Of a stretch of 64,000 nt of DNA, positions 23,945 to 33,457 are shown one piece after another (position 1 is the first letter of the stretch; every line of letters starts with the position of its first letter). Made by a program: the position numbers and the translations under genes. Source of the stretch: Paludibaculum sp. (GTDB taxonomy: Bacteria; Acidobacteriota; Terriglobia; Bryobacterales; Bryobacteraceae). The DNA lies in contig JARKQJ010000196.1 in the NCBI GenBank assembly GCA_029973955.1, forward strand, positions 62,001 through 126,000, in the 5' to 3' direction. The notes beneath the pieces are model-generated. The model was not told where the DNA came from and searched no databases. It worked only from the letters and a program-made list of their open reading frames with translations.

Positions 23945-26041
23945 TCATTCGGACGTTGATGAGACCACGATCTCCGAAAAATCAGCGATCGAAGAGACTT
24001 CGTTGAACAGCCTGCCCAGCAGTGCCAGGCGATTGGCGCGAACGGCCGCATCCGGCGCGTTCACCAAAACCTTGTCAAAGAACGCGTCCACCGCCGGCCG
24101 AAGAGTGGCAATGGCGGTGAGCGCCTGAATGTAGTCTTCCCGCTTGCGGTGGTCGGCCACCTGCGCCAGCACGCGGCCCATCTCGTTGGAGAGGTCCAGC
24201 TCCGGCCCGGTTTCGAGCAGCGCCGGATTCACCGTGCCACCCGTCGCGCCAGCCTGCTTCAGAATGTTGCCAATCCGCTTGAAGCTGCCGGCCAGCGGCT
24301 CAAAGTTCTCCGTCTGCCGCACCAGCTTCAACGCAAACAGCCGGTCCAGCACGTCCGGCAGGTTCTCCCACTGTCCGGCCAGCACGGCGTTCACTTCGTC
24401 GTAGGCGAAGCCGCGCACGTCGCGGAAGTAGCTCCGGATGCGATCCAGGAAGAACTCCCACAGTTGCGTCTCGCGGTTCGGCTCGCCCGCCGCCGGCGGA
24501 TAGAGCAGCGCGTTGGCCTGCATCCCGGCCGTCACCGCCGACCGCAGCGGCACACGGAGGTTGCCCTCCACCATCGTCTTCACCACGCCCTGCGCCGCGC
24601 GCCGCAGCCCCAGCGGATCTTTGGAACCCGAGGGGATCAGCCCGACGCCAAAACAGCCTTCCAGCGTGTCCAGCTTGTCGGCGATGGAGAGGATCTTACC
24701 GCCCAGCGATTCGGGAATCGCGTCGTCCATGCTCTGCGGCAGGTAGTGCTCGTAGATCGGCTTCCACACCGTCTCCGGCTCGCCATCGGCCTTGGCATAC
24801 AGCCCGCCCATGACGCCCTGCAGCTCCGTCATCTCCTTCACCAGTTCGGTGGTGAGATCCACTTTGCAGAGCAGCGCCGCCCGCGTGATGTCGCTCTCGC
24901 AGTAACCCAAACGGCCGGCCAGTCGCACCGCGCCTTCGCGGATGCCATTGGCCTTCTGCGCGTAGTTCGAGTTCAGCTTCGTCTGATACGTAACCTTCGC
25001 CAGGTCCGGCACGCGCGAGGCCAGGCTCCGCTGGCGGTCCACTTCCCAGAAGAAGCGGCCGTCGTTGAAGCGGGCTTCCAGCACCCGCTCGTTGCCCTTC
25101 ACCACGTAGCCCTTCTTGTCAGCCTTCATGTTCATGATGGCGATGAAGTGCGGAGCCATCTGCTTCTGCCCGCCGGGGCCGTCCGCGCTCTGCAGCGTAA
25201 AGTAACGCTGGTGGTGGCGCATGACGGTGGAGAGCACTTCCTGCGGCAGATCGAGGAACTTCGCGTCGAAGTTACCCAGGATCGGCGTCGGGTACTCGGT
25301 GAGGTAGACGATGTCGTTCAGCAGGCTGTCGTCGGCGATCAGGGTCAGGCCCTTGCCGCGCAGCAGCTTCCTGATGCCGTCCTGGATGCGCTTCCGGCGC
25401 TTGTCGGCCGAAAGGATGACGCCGTTCTTCTCCAGGCGCTCTTCGTAGTTGGCGTGGTCGAAGGCGATCTCGTCGGAGCCCATGCGGCGATGGCCGCGCG
25501 ACAGCGCGCCCGTCTTCACGCCGGCAAACTCGAACTCCACGATGTTGTCGCCCAGCAGCGCCACAATCCAGCGGATGGGGCGGATGAACGTCTGCCCGCC
25601 CTTGCCGGTCCAGTACATCGCCTTCGGCCAGGGAATCTTCGAGATGAGCACCGGCAGCGCCTCGGCCAGGATGTCGCGCAGTTCGCGGCCCTGGATCTGG
25701 CGGCGCACGGCGAAGTACTCGCCCTTGGGAGTCACTTCGGTGAGCAGCGCCTCCGGCGCCACGCCGTTCTTCCTGGCGAAGCCCATGGCCGCGCCTTGGC
25801 CGGCAGCCTTCGGCGGACCCATCACCAGCTCTTCGCGATCTGCCTGCCTCACGGGCAGGCCCGACGACCGCAGCACCAGCCGGCGCGGCGTCGCGTCCAG
25901 CTTCAGTTCGCCCGGATCGATCTGGTTCGTCTGGCAGACGTCGCGGAACAGCCGCTCGATGTCGGCCAGCGCGGGCTGCAGCATCCAGTGCGGAATCTCT
26001 TCCACGCCGAGTTCAAGGAGGAAGGGGCGCAGGACGCTCAT
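23945..26041 (-). CDS. glyS: Glycyl-tRNA synthetase beta subunit
   Basis: The 698-residue beta chain of the bacterial alpha2-beta2 glycyl-tRNA synthetase, contributing tRNA recognition. It begins with the typical [14 protein letters not shown] and carries the [11 protein letters not shown] and [15 protein letters not shown] segments; the C-terminal part is the helical anticodon-binding region. The start at 26041 overlaps the glyQ stop by four bases (ATGA); a longer reading from 26086 would overlap glyQ more deeply and is rejected. Confidence 0.96.
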   Translation of the reverse strand: MSVLRPFLLELGVEEIPHWMLQPALADIERLFRDVCQTNQIDPGELKLDATPRRLVLRSSGLPVRQADREELVMGPPKAAGQGAAMGFARKNGVAPEALLTEVTPKGEYFAVRRQIQGRELRDILAEALPVLISKIPWPKAMYWTGKGGQTFIRPIRWIVALLGDNIVEFEFAGVKTGALSRGHRRMGSDEIAFDHANYEERLEKNGVILSADKRRKRIQDGIRKLLRGKGLTLIADDSLLNDIVYLTEYPTPILGNFDAKFLDLPQEVLSTVMRHHQRYFTLQSADGPGGQKQMAPHFIAIMNMKADKKGYVVKGNERVLEARFNDGRFFWEVDRQRSLASRVPDLAKVTYQTKLNSNYAQKANGIREGAVRLAGRLGYCESDITRAALLCKVDLTTELVKEMTELQGVMGGLYAKADGEPETVWKPIYEHYLPQSMDDAIPESLGGKILSIADKLDTLEGCFGVGLIPSGSKDPLGLRRAAQGVVKTMVEGNLRVPLRSAVTAGMQANALLYPPAAGEPNRETQLWEFFLDRIRSYFRDVRGFAYDEVNAVLAGQWENLPDVLDRLFALKLVRQTENFEPLAGSFKRIGNILKQAGATGGTVNPALLETGPELDLSNEMGRVLAQVADHRKREDYIQALTAIATLRPAVDAFFDKVLVNAPDAAVRANRLALLGRLFNEVSSIADFSEIVVSSTSE

Positions 26042-26946
26042 GCGGCCACCTCCGCGGTCGCCAGCAGCGCCTGCTGGTCCACCCAACTGGTAGCCACGCC
26101 GACGGCCAGCTTGCGGACGCGGGCGATGACGCCCACGCGCTCCGTCACGCTGATCGCCCCGCGGGCGTCCAGCAGGTTGAAGCTGTGCGAACAGTTCAGC
26201 ACGTGGTCATACGCCGAGAGCAGCGGAAAACGGCTCTTTTCCGGCCCGGCCTCCAAGGTGCGGAACTCGTCGATGAGGCGCTGTGCCTCGGCTTCGTGCA
26301 GCTCGAAGAGCTTCCACAGCATGCCGACGTCGGCCTTCTCGAAGTTGTAGACCGAGAACTGCTGCTCGTCGAGGAAGCGCACATCCTTATAAGTGACGCC
26401 CTGCACCCACTCGATGTCGTAGACGCTCTTGCGGTCCTGCAGGAACGCCACCAGTCGCTCCAGACCGTAGGTGAGTTCGGCCGGCACCAGATCCAGATCC
26501 ACGCCGCCGCACTGCTGGAAGTAGGTGAACTGGGTAATCTCCAGGCCGTCCAGCATCACCTGCCAGCCGATGCCCCAGGCGCCCAGCGTGGGCGACTCCC
26601 AGTTGTCTTCCTCGAACTTGAGGTCGTGCTGGTCCAGACGGATACCAATGGCTTCCAGCGACTCGAGGTAGAGATCCATCACGTTCGCCGGCGCAGGCTT
26701 CAGGATCACCTGCAACTGCGAGTGCTTGTAGAGCCGGTTCGGGTTCTCGCCATAGCGGCCGTCGGCCGGCCGGCGCGAGGGCTGAACGTAGGCGACGCTA
26801 TAGGGCTTCGGGCCCAGGACGCGGAGGAAGGTCTCCGGGCACATGGTGCCGGCGCCAACCTCGATGTCGTAGGGTTCCTGGATGACGCAGCCGTGCTTCG
26901 CCCAGAAGCGTTTCAGCTTGAAGATTGTCTCCTGATAGGAATCCAT
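26038..26946 (-). CDS. glyQ: Glycyl-tRNA synthetase alpha subunit
   Basis: The 302-residue alpha chain, holding the class II catalytic core that forms glycyl-adenylate. It contains [20 protein letters not shown] near the start, the motif-2-like region [19 protein letters not shown] and the [19 protein letters not shown] segment. It sits six bases after recO and overlaps glyS by four bases. Confidence 0.97.
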   Translation of the reverse strand: MDSYQETIFKLKRFWAKHGCVIQEPYDIEVGAGTMCPETFLRVLGPKPYSVAYVQPSRRPADGRYGENPNRLYKHSQLQVILKPAPANVMDLYLESLEAIGIRLDQHDLKFEEDNWESPTLGAWGIGWQVMLDGLEITQFTYFQQCGGVDLDLVPAELTYGLERLVAFLQDRKSVYDIEWVQGVTYKDVRFLDEQQFSVYNFEKADVGMLWKLFELHEAEAQRLIDEFRTLEAGPEKSRFPLLSAYDHVLNCSHSFNLLDARGAISVTERVGVIARVRKLAVGVATSWVDQQALLATAEVAA

Positions 26947-26952
26947 GCGGAC

Positions 26953-27606
26953 TTAAAGTGCCTCCATGAGGGGGACGGTGAGAAGCTTGCGCTCAACGTG
27001 ATTCTCGATTTCGCGGTTCAGCGCCCGGCGCAGGTCCGCGGCGAACTTCTTCGACCACGGGTAGCGCCCCAGTTCCGCTACCGGCGTGTTCGACATTTCA
27101 AAGGTGAGTTCGCGGCTGGCGTCGCTCAAAGGCAGGTCCGGCAGGATGCCGGTGAGCCGGACGGCCCAGTAGGCGAAGTAGGTGGCGGCGCGCCAGATGG
27201 ACGAAGGCAATGCCTCGGGGGGACAGGAACGCAGGTCCGCCAGGACGGCGGACATGAGCCGGTAGAACCTCTCGTTAGGTTCCGAAGGCGGCAGCAAGTG
27301 TTCCGTGACCTCCGCGATATAGTCGAGCGCCAATCCGGCGTCGTATGAGCTGCTGAGACCAAACTGCGTCTGGATCAGCTCCGCGTTCTCCAAGCGGACC
27401 AACTCGACGTTTTCCCGCTGGTAATAGGTGATCCTCACCTGCGAGAGGCGTTCGAGGGCCGATCCGTAAGGGCTTTTCGGCTTTCGCGCCCGTTTGGCGA
27501 CGCCCCGCAGCTTGCCCTGATCGCGCGTAAAAAAGCTGACGATCAGATCCCCTTCCTGGAAGGGGTAGGTGCGGAGGACGAACGCCTCACTGACGCGAGC
27601 CGGCAT
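26953..27606 (-). CDS. recO: DNA repair protein RecO
   Basis: A 217-residue RecFOR-pathway mediator that helps load RecA on SSB-coated DNA. The N-terminal OB-fold has the family pattern EAFVLRTYPFQEGDLIVSFF followed by GVAKRARKPKSPYGSALE. The C-terminal half is helical. It lacks the Cys4 zinc motif found in some RecO proteins and is a little short for the family. It is first in the recO-glyQ-glyS-ppdK run; the promoter should lie in the roughly 50 bases before 27606 or in the ubiA-like gene. Confidence 0.93.
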   Translation of the reverse strand: MPARVSEAFVLRTYPFQEGDLIVSFFTRDQGKLRGVAKRARKPKSPYGSALERLSQVRITYYQRENVELVRLENAELIQTQFGLSSSYDAGLALDYIAEVTEHLLPPSEPNERFYRLMSAVLADLRSCPPEALPSSIWRAATYFAYWAVRLTGILPDLPLSDASRELTFEMSNTPVAELGRYPWSKKFAADLRRALNREIENHVERKLLTVPLMEAL

Positions 27607-27655
27607 CGCTGGCGCTCAATTTCCCCTTCAGGTTATCACACTGAGACGTCTGAAT

Positions 27656-28627
27656 TCAGACATCTCCGCTCCACCTCACGGCGGCCGGCCGGAACGCATG
27701 GTGCAGCCAGGGCAGATCCACGAAGAGCAGCACCAGCATGACCAGCGCGCAGACCACGGTGGCCAGCATCAGCACCGGCTCGCGCAGCAGTCCTTCCGGA
27801 TGCTGCGCCGCCGAGTCCGGCTTGAAGACCAGCGCGAAATAGGCCGCCATGCACAGCGCGATCAGGGGGAACGCCAGCACCAGTTCCAACCGGTAGCGGC
27901 CCATGAACGCGCCGAAGGAGAGCATGGCCAGTGCCGCATAGAAGGTGATGGAGACCAGCAGGTTGGCCTCGGTGTAGCGGCGGAAGCACGGCCGGTAGGA
28001 ACTCAGACAGAAACTCGCCCGGTGGTCCCGCAACTCGGCATAGCGCTTCAGCGCCATCAGGTAGCAGCCGCCCATCCACAGGCTCACCAGGAGGGAGGTG
28101 ATGGGCAGGACCTGAGTCCCGGTCAGATACCAGCCGGCGGCAAAGCGCAGAGGATTGTTGATGGCTTCCACCAGCACGTCGATGACGGGATAGTCCTTGG
28201 CCCGCAAAGGCGGCACGTTATAGAGCAGGCCGGCCGCCCAGAGCAGCGCGAGGCAGAACAGGAACTCCTTGGAGACGACGGCGCCCAGAGCCGCCGAGGC
28301 GAGGCCCAGCAGCAGCCATTCCATCCAGGCCAGCGGCCGGCTGATCAGCCCCGCCGCCACGGGCCGGTGCTTCTTCAGCGGATGCAGACGGTCGAACGGC
28401 GCGTCGAGCAGTTCGTTCAGGACATAGTTGCTCGAAGCCATGAGCCCCACCGCGGCCAGGCCGGCGCAGATGCGCCACCATCGCACGGACCCCATTTGCG
28501 CCGGATCCACCGAGAGCGCCACCACAATGCCGGGCAGCGCGAAGAGGATCTTCACCCAGTGGTCAAAGCGGGCCAGCCGGACGTAGCGTTCCAGGTAAGG
28601 ACGGGGAGGAGAGAGAGTCAGCAGCAT
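27656..28627 (-). CDS. UbiA-family membrane transferase, decaprenyl-phosphate phosphoribosyltransferase-like
   Basis: A 323-residue protein with eight or nine hydrophobic helices. Its first aspartate-rich motif reads NELLDAPFDRLHPLKKHRPV. The N-x3-D-x3-D pattern with RxHPxKxxRP is the hallmark of the UbiA subgroup that transfers phosphoribose from PRPP to polyprenyl phosphate (mycobacterial Rv3806c type); other UbiA enzymes use isoprenoid diphosphates. The second motif region is IDVLVEAINNPLRFAAG. The start at 28627 overlaps the end of the upstream GT-C gene by about 65 bases, so the two are cotranscribed. Family membership is firm; the exact substrate is an inference. Confidence 0.8.
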   Translation of the reverse strand: MLLTLSPPRPYLERYVRLARFDHWVKILFALPGIVVALSVDPAQMGSVRWWRICAGLAAVGLMASSNYVLNELLDAPFDRLHPLKKHRPVAAGLISRPLAWMEWLLLGLASAALGAVVSKEFLFCLALLWAAGLLYNVPPLRAKDYPVIDVLVEAINNPLRFAAGWYLTGTQVLPITSLLVSLWMGGCYLMALKRYAELRDHRASFCLSSYRPCFRRYTEANLLVSITFYAALAMLSFGAFMGRYRLELVLAFPLIALCMAAYFALVFKPDSAAQHPEGLLREPVLMLATVVCALVMLVLLFVDLPWLHHAFRPAAVRWSGDV

Positions 28628-30233
28628 GTGGGCCCTCGCGGAGGAGAGATCGGACGGCTGCCCTGCAGACGGCCACTGCGGCCGCCGGCGCGGCCAAGGC
28701 CACCGCGCAGGCAAGAACAGCCACAACGTGAACATCACCCAAAATCGTGTCGCCTAACGTGGCGAAGCATCCGGCCGGATCGCTCCACCACCAGCGCAAC
28801 AGGCTGGCCGGGGAGACGCGCGCGGTGAATCCCGCATAGAGGGGGATCAGCTTCAGGAAATAGGTGGCGCAGATCAGATAGGTGCACAACGCGGCCAGCG
28901 CCGGGGCCAGCCAACGGCCGGCGCGCGGCACGCGGCTCATCCCAAGACAAGCCAGACAGGCGCAGGGGGCCGCCAGCGGCTGCGCGTACCAGGGCGTGGA
29001 CACATGAGGATTGGCCGAGCCGTGAGCCACAAAGAGCGAGTTGGCGTAGAGCAAAGCGGCGAAGAAGACGCCGAGTCCCGCCGCCACCAGCCATTCGGCG
29101 GAGGGGCGCGCAGCCTGGCCGCGGGTGAGCAGCCAGCAGGCACCCGCCAGCAGGCAAAGCAGGAGGAAGAGGTCAATGGTGGCAGCCGAGAAGGAGGTGA
29201 AGGAGTTGTTGCCCGTCCACACCGCGCCGCGGGTGGAGGCCCAGATGGTGGCAGGCCACGGGATGGAGAGCGCCGCGCGGACGGTGTCGGAGAGGCCGGT
29301 GCCGGAGGCGGACTGCTGCAGGCCGCTGAAACTGCCGTAGAGAACGACGTTCCGCAGATACCACGGGCCGGCCAGCGCCATGGCCGCGGCGGCCGCCAGG
29401 ACGGCCCGCAACTGGGCACCGCGCCTCAGCCAACTCCACAGCACCAGCACGACGGCCAGAAGAGCCCAGGGGAGGAAGTAGGCCTTGGACAGGAGCCCGG
29501 CGGCCACGGCAAGGCCGAGGATCACGGCCTGCCGCACGCCCGGCTGGCGATGGAAGCGGAGCGCCGCCAGGAAGAACAGAGTGCCCAAGGGGACCGCCAG
29601 CCAGTCATTGGCGACCCGCGAGACGGTGGCGTAGAGCATCTGAGAACTGGTGACGAGGAAGCGCACGTACGGCTGCCAGGCCAGGGACAGACCCAGCTCA
29701 GAGGCCAGGAGCAGGGTCAACCAGAACTGAAGCGCCCCGCCGGCCAGAGAGACGGCCAGCCGGGCCAGCAGGACCCTCCGGACCAGGGGGAGGCGAGCGG
29801 CTCCATAGTCGATGGCCGCCGGCAGAAGGTAGGCGAGCGGCGGCTGCTGGGCTTCATAGTTGAGGGAGTTGGGATCGGGAAGCGTGCGCCAGCCCGGATC
29901 GATCGTCTTGATGTCCTCCCGGCGGGCCTGACGGGCGGCAGCCGGCAAGGCGTGAAACTCACCGAACGTCATCACGTAAGGCAGGTTATGGCGGATGACG
30001 TAGCTGGCCGGAGCGAGACGCAGCGACAGGTCGATCTCCTTCGAGATCGGCGTCTGGCCGAGAACCGGCCAGCGGCCCTCGGTGGCGATGTGCTGGGCGT
30101 AAGCGTAGTGGAACGGCTCATCGACGCCGTCCCAGAGAGGCAGCAGCAGCGGGTAGAGCGTGGCGTTGAGGAGCCAGAAGAGAAAGACCATGCCCGCCGG
30201 GCCCACCCATCGACTTGTCGGCAGGGGCTGCAT
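28563..30233 (-). CDS. Polytopic GT-C/GT39-like glycosyltransferase, copy 1
   Basis: A 556-residue membrane protein with about twelve hydrophobic helices. The first extracytoplasmic loop has the acidic motif PLWDGVDEPFHYAY expected for GT-C enzymes that use polyprenyl-phosphate sugars. A second family-like motif is LNYEAQQPPLAYLLPA. It shares motif order and length with the divergent gene at 30268, so they are paralogues. It overlaps the downstream UbiA-like gene. The donor is probably a polyprenyl-linked sugar; the acceptor is unknown. Confidence 0.77.
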   Translation of the reverse strand: MQPLPTSRWVGPAGMVFLFWLLNATLYPLLLPLWDGVDEPFHYAYAQHIATEGRWPVLGQTPISKEIDLSLRLAPASYVIRHNLPYVMTFGEFHALPAAARQARREDIKTIDPGWRTLPDPNSLNYEAQQPPLAYLLPAAIDYGAARLPLVRRVLLARLAVSLAGGALQFWLTLLLASELGLSLAWQPYVRFLVTSSQMLYATVSRVANDWLAVPLGTLFFLAALRFHRQPGVRQAVILGLAVAAGLLSKAYFLPWALLAVVLVLWSWLRRGAQLRAVLAAAAAMALAGPWYLRNVVLYGSFSGLQQSASGTGLSDTVRAALSIPWPATIWASTRGAVWTGNNSFTSFSAATIDLFLLLCLLAGACWLLTRGQAARPSAEWLVAAGLGVFFAALLYANSLFVAHGSANPHVSTPWYAQPLAAPCACLACLGMSRVPRAGRWLAPALAALCTYLICATYFLKLIPLYAGFTARVSPASLLRWWWSDPAGCFATLGDTILGDVHVVAVLACAVALAAPAAAVAVCRAAVRSLLREGPHAADSLSSPSLPGTLRPAGPL

Positions 30234-30267
30234 GGAGTGTTCATTTCATACAACAATAAGACCTGCC

Positions 30268-31935
30268 ATGGCCGCAACCTCTTCGCCTGCCGTGTGGCGG
30301 CTTCTACAGATCACGGTGTGGTTGTGTTTTCTGGCGCGGGGTGCATTTTACTGCATGGCGCTGCCGACCTGGGAAGGCTGGGACGAGTGGTCGCACTTCG
30401 CCTTTCTGCAGCACCTGGAAAACACGGGCCGGCTGCCGGTGCCGGAAGTGGACCGGCCGTCGCGGGAGATCCAGGCTTCGCTGGAGGCGGGACCGGTGGC
30501 CTGGGGCACCAAGGGCATGAAGCCGTGGTTGATGTCCTATGAGGCGTTCTGGGACCTGAGCAAGGCGGAGCGCGCGGACGTGGAGCGCCGGCAGCAAGGC
30601 TTCCCCGCGGAGTGGCGCCGGCAGACATCGGAGCTGGAGCCGATTTGGGAAGCGCAGCAGCCGCCGCTGTACTACTGGCTGATGCGGCCCGTGCTGTGGG
30701 CCTCCAGAGAGGAACCGCTGGCCACGCGAGTCTTCCATCTGCGGCTGGCTACCGTGCTGCTGGCCTCGCTGGCCATTCCACTGGGATACCTGGCTCTGGC
30801 CGAATTGCTGGCCAGCCGGGGGGTGGCGCTGGCGCTGACGGCATGCATCTGCGCCATGCCCGGACTGATGCTGGATCTCTGCCGGGTGGGCAACGAGGCG
30901 CCGGTGGTGGTGCTCTTTACGCTGTTGCTGCTGGTGGGGCTGAAGTTGGCGCGGGCGCCGGCCGAGCTGCGATGGTGGCTGGCGATGGGTGCCGTGCTGG
31001 GCTGCGGCTTGCTGACCAAAGCCTACTTCCTCACGGCCTTCGCGCCGCTGGCGGTACTGGCGGGATGGCTGGCGTGGAACTGCCGGGGGCAGCGGAAGCG
31101 CGTGCTGGCGGGCTGGGCGGCGGCGATGCTGATTCCGGCGCTGGCGGCAGGCTGGTGGTACCGCTTCATCTGGGAAGCGACCGGGACGGTGACGGGCCAG
31201 ATCCAGACTGTGGCCATCCGCCACCTGGGGCTGGCGGGCAAGCTGGCCGTGCTGCCCCGGATGAACTGGGGGCAGGCACTGGATACGGTGGTGCGCTCGC
31301 ATGTGTGGATGGGCGGGTGGAGCTTCCTGCAGATGCGAGCGTGGATCTATCACCTTTGCGGCCTGCTGATTCTGGCAGGCGTTGCGGGGGCGCTGGCATC
31401 GGCGCTGCGGCCGGGTCTGGTGAAACCCGAAGTTCGTGAGCCGCGGCGGCTGGTGGCGGCGGGCGGGCTGCTGGTGGCTCCGTTCCTGGCCGCCATGGGC
31501 TACCAGGCTCTGGCGGCTTACTTGACCATCGGGGAGACGGTAAGTAACGGCTGGTACCTCTACGCCGTGATCTTCGCGGAGGCCGCCGTAATCTATGCCG
31601 GAATCGCAGCACTGACGCCGCGGCGCCGGCGGCGCTGGTTGATTCCCGCCGCGGCCCTGGGCGCGGTGGCGCTGGATGTTTACGGGATGCTGTTCTGGCT
31701 GCTGCCGTACTATCACGGGCTGATCCGCCACCTGCCGGGGGGCAAGCTGCAGAACTTCCACCTGGAGCAGGCGTGGCTGGTGGGGAGCGAAGAGCTACTG
31801 GCGCGCCTGGCGGTGAACCGGCCGTATCTCGATGGAGCGGAGGGCTTCCTGGCATGGGCCGTGGTGTGGGCGGCGGCCACGCTGGCGCTGCCGGCCATCG
31901 CGTGGACGACGGTGCGGGACGGAGGCGAAGTATGA
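30268..31935 (+). CDS. Polytopic GT-C/GT39-like glycosyltransferase, copy 2
   Basis: A 555-residue, roughly twelve-helix membrane protein. The catalytic-loop motif is TWEGWDEWSHFAFLQHL, and the second motif is IWEAQQPPLYYWLM, matching its divergent neighbour LNYEAQQPPLAYLL. The ATG at 30268 places the protein start just before its first helix and only 34 bases from the start of the divergent copy; longer readings overlap that gene. It is followed with a 4-base ATGA overlap by a HAD phosphatase. Confidence 0.77.
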   Translation: MAATSSPAVWRLLQITVWLCFLARGAFYCMALPTWEGWDEWSHFAFLQHLENTGRLPVPEVDRPSREIQASLEAGPVAWGTKGMKPWLMSYEAFWDLSKAERADVERRQQGFPAEWRRQTSELEPIWEAQQPPLYYWLMRPVLWASREEPLATRVFHLRLATVLLASLAIPLGYLALAELLASRGVALALTACICAMPGLMLDLCRVGNEAPVVVLFTLLLLVGLKLARAPAELRWWLAMGAVLGCGLLTKAYFLTAFAPLAVLAGWLAWNCRGQRKRVLAGWAAAMLIPALAAGWWYRFIWEATGTVTGQIQTVAIRHLGLAGKLAVLPRMNWGQALDTVVRSHVWMGGWSFLQMRAWIYHLCGLLILAGVAGALASALRPGLVKPEVREPRRLVAAGGLLVAPFLAAMGYQALAAYLTIGETVSNGWYLYAVIFAEAAVIYAGIAALTPRRRRRWLIPAAALGAVALDVYGMLFWLLPYYHGLIRHLPGGKLQNFHLEQAWLVGSEELLARLAVNRPYLDGAEGFLAWAVVWAAATLALPAIAWTTVRDGGEV

Positions 31936-32576
31936 CCGGGACGCGCGCCATCGTGTTCGACGTGGACGGCACACTCTACGCAGCCGGGCCGCTGCGAAGG
32001 CGCATGGCCCTCAGTCTGATCAGAGCCTATGCCGGCAATCCTTGGCGGCTGTGGCAGGCGGCGCGGGCTCTGCAAGCCTGGCGGCGGGCGCTGGAAGAGC
32101 TGCGCCGGGCGGAAGGGCAGGTGAGGATCCCCGGCGATCAGTACCTGCGGGCGGCGGAGCTGTCCGGCATGAGCGTGGACGAGGTGCGCGGCTTTGCCGG
32201 GCAGTGGTTTGAGGAGGCGCCGCTCGAGGCTCTGCGCGGCGCTGCGCGGCGCGGGCTGCGGGAGCTGTTGGCGGCCGCGCGAGCCGAGGGCATTCGATTG
32301 GCGGTGCTCTCCGACTATCCGGCACAGGCGAAGCTGGAAGCGCTGGGAGTGGCGGAGTTCTTCACGGTGGTGACCTGGGCCGGCGATGCCGGGGTACAGG
32401 CTTACAAACCGCACCCGGGAGGGCTGCTGGCGACACTCGAACGCCTGGGCGTGCCGCCGGAGCAGGCGGTCTACGTGGGAGACCGCGCGGAGGTGGACGG
32501 CGAATGCGCCCGGCGCGCGGGCGTCAGATTCGTGGCGGTGCCCCCCGTTTTCGAAGGGCTGGCCAGTCTGCTGTAA
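31932..32576 (+). CDS. HAD-superfamily hydrolase (subfamily IA)
   Basis: A 214-residue predicted phosphatase. Motif I is VFDVDGTLY (nucleophile Asp), motif II is VLSDYP, and motif III/IV is YKPHPGG followed by VYVGDRAEVDGECARRAG. The long helical cap after motif I fits class IA phosphatases. It is coupled by ATGA to the GT-C gene before it. In the context of a phosphoribosyltransferase-like UbiA, removing the 5'-phosphate from polyprenyl-phosphoryl-ribose-phosphate is an attractive but untested role. Confidence 0.85.
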   Translation: MTGTRAIVFDVDGTLYAAGPLRRRMALSLIRAYAGNPWRLWQAARALQAWRRALEELRRAEGQVRIPGDQYLRAAELSGMSVDEVRGFAGQWFEEAPLEALRGAARRGLRELLAAARAEGIRLAVLSDYPAQAKLEALGVAEFFTVVTWAGDAGVQAYKPHPGGLLATLERLGVPPEQAVYVGDRAEVDGECARRAGVRFVAVPPVFEGLASLL

Positions 32577-32594
32577 GCGGGGGCGCGGGCGGAC

Positions 32595-33428
32595 TTATGC
32601 GCCCTTCACGGGATTGCGCAGCACGCCGATCTTTTCGATTTCGACCTCCACGACATCGCCGGGCTTCATCGGTTTGGTGGAACCGGGCGTGCCGGTGTAG
32701 ATCACATCGCCGGGCGTGAGCGTGACGAACTTGGAGGCGAAGACTACGACGTCGGTGCAGTTGAAGAGCAGATCGGAGGTGCTCTGCTTCTGGACGACCT
32801 GGCCGTTCAGGCGCGTTTGGAGGAGGAGGCCGGCGGCGGGATCGATGCCGGCAGCGATCACCGGGCCGAGGGGGCCGAAGGTATCGGCGCCCTTGGCGCG
32901 CCACCACTGCATGTCCTTGTCAGGGCCGCCCTGCCAGTCGCGCTCGCTCACGTCGTTGCCGCAGGTGTAGCCGAAGATGGCGGCCTTGGCTTGAGCGGGG
33001 GAGGCGTTGCGGCAGGCCTTGCCGATGACGATGACGAGCTCCCCTTCGTAGTTGGTGGCCTTGGAGCCGGAGGGTATGACGATGCTCTCGCCGGCTCCGA
33101 TGAGGCAGGTGATGGGCTTGTAGAACAGCTCCGGGCGCGAGGGCGGGGTTTCATTGCCGAGGTGTGATTTGTAGTTGCGTCCAACGGCCAGCACCTTCGG
33201 CGGCTGGCAGGGGTGAAGCAGTTTCACGGAAGAGGCAGCGACCGGTTTGCCGGCGGGCTGGGGGTTGGCCCAAGGCTCGGCGGAGAGTGGCTGAATCTGA
33301 TTGCCTTCGAGGCGGCCGTAGGAGGTGCGGCCCGCCGCGGCGAAGCGGACGTAGTGGGTGACGCCGGCCGTCGGCGGAGCAGCGGCAAAGGCGGCGGAGG
33401 CGAGCATCTGGCGGCGGGAGAGTTCCAT
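32595..33428 (-). CDS. Fumarylacetoacetate hydrolase-family protein with signal peptide
   Basis: A 277-residue protein of the FAH/2-hydroxyhepta-2,4-diene-1,7-dioate isomerase fold. Metal-binding and active-site segments include VGRNYKSHLGNE, YEGELVIVIGK and GYTCGNDVSERDWQ. The N-terminus has SRRQMLASAAFAAAPP, a Tat-like signal, so it is probably exported, unlike most family members. The ATG at 33428 is used; a reading from 33632 would overlap the neighbouring gene. It lies 29 bases after the TPR/TonB-C gene on the same strand. Confidence 0.85.
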   Translation of the reverse strand: MELSRRQMLASAAFAAAPPTAGVTHYVRFAAAGRTSYGRLEGNQIQPLSAEPWANPQPAGKPVAASSVKLLHPCQPPKVLAVGRNYKSHLGNETPPSRPELFYKPITCLIGAGESIVIPSGSKATNYEGELVIVIGKACRNASPAQAKAAIFGYTCGNDVSERDWQGGPDKDMQWWRAKGADTFGPLGPVIAAGIDPAAGLLLQTRLNGQVVQKQSTSDLLFNCTDVVVFASKFVTLTPGDVIYTGTPGSTKPMKPGDVVEVEIEKIGVLRNPVKGA

Positions 33429-33457
33429 TGTGGGTCGATTATACGCCGGACCGGGGG

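Noticed and set aside
27648-27661. Perfect 14-base palindrome GTCTGAATTCAGAC at the end of the UbiA-like gene, near the recO start
   Set aside because: It is short, overlaps a stop codon and has no T-run; it may be an operator but nothing else supports it.
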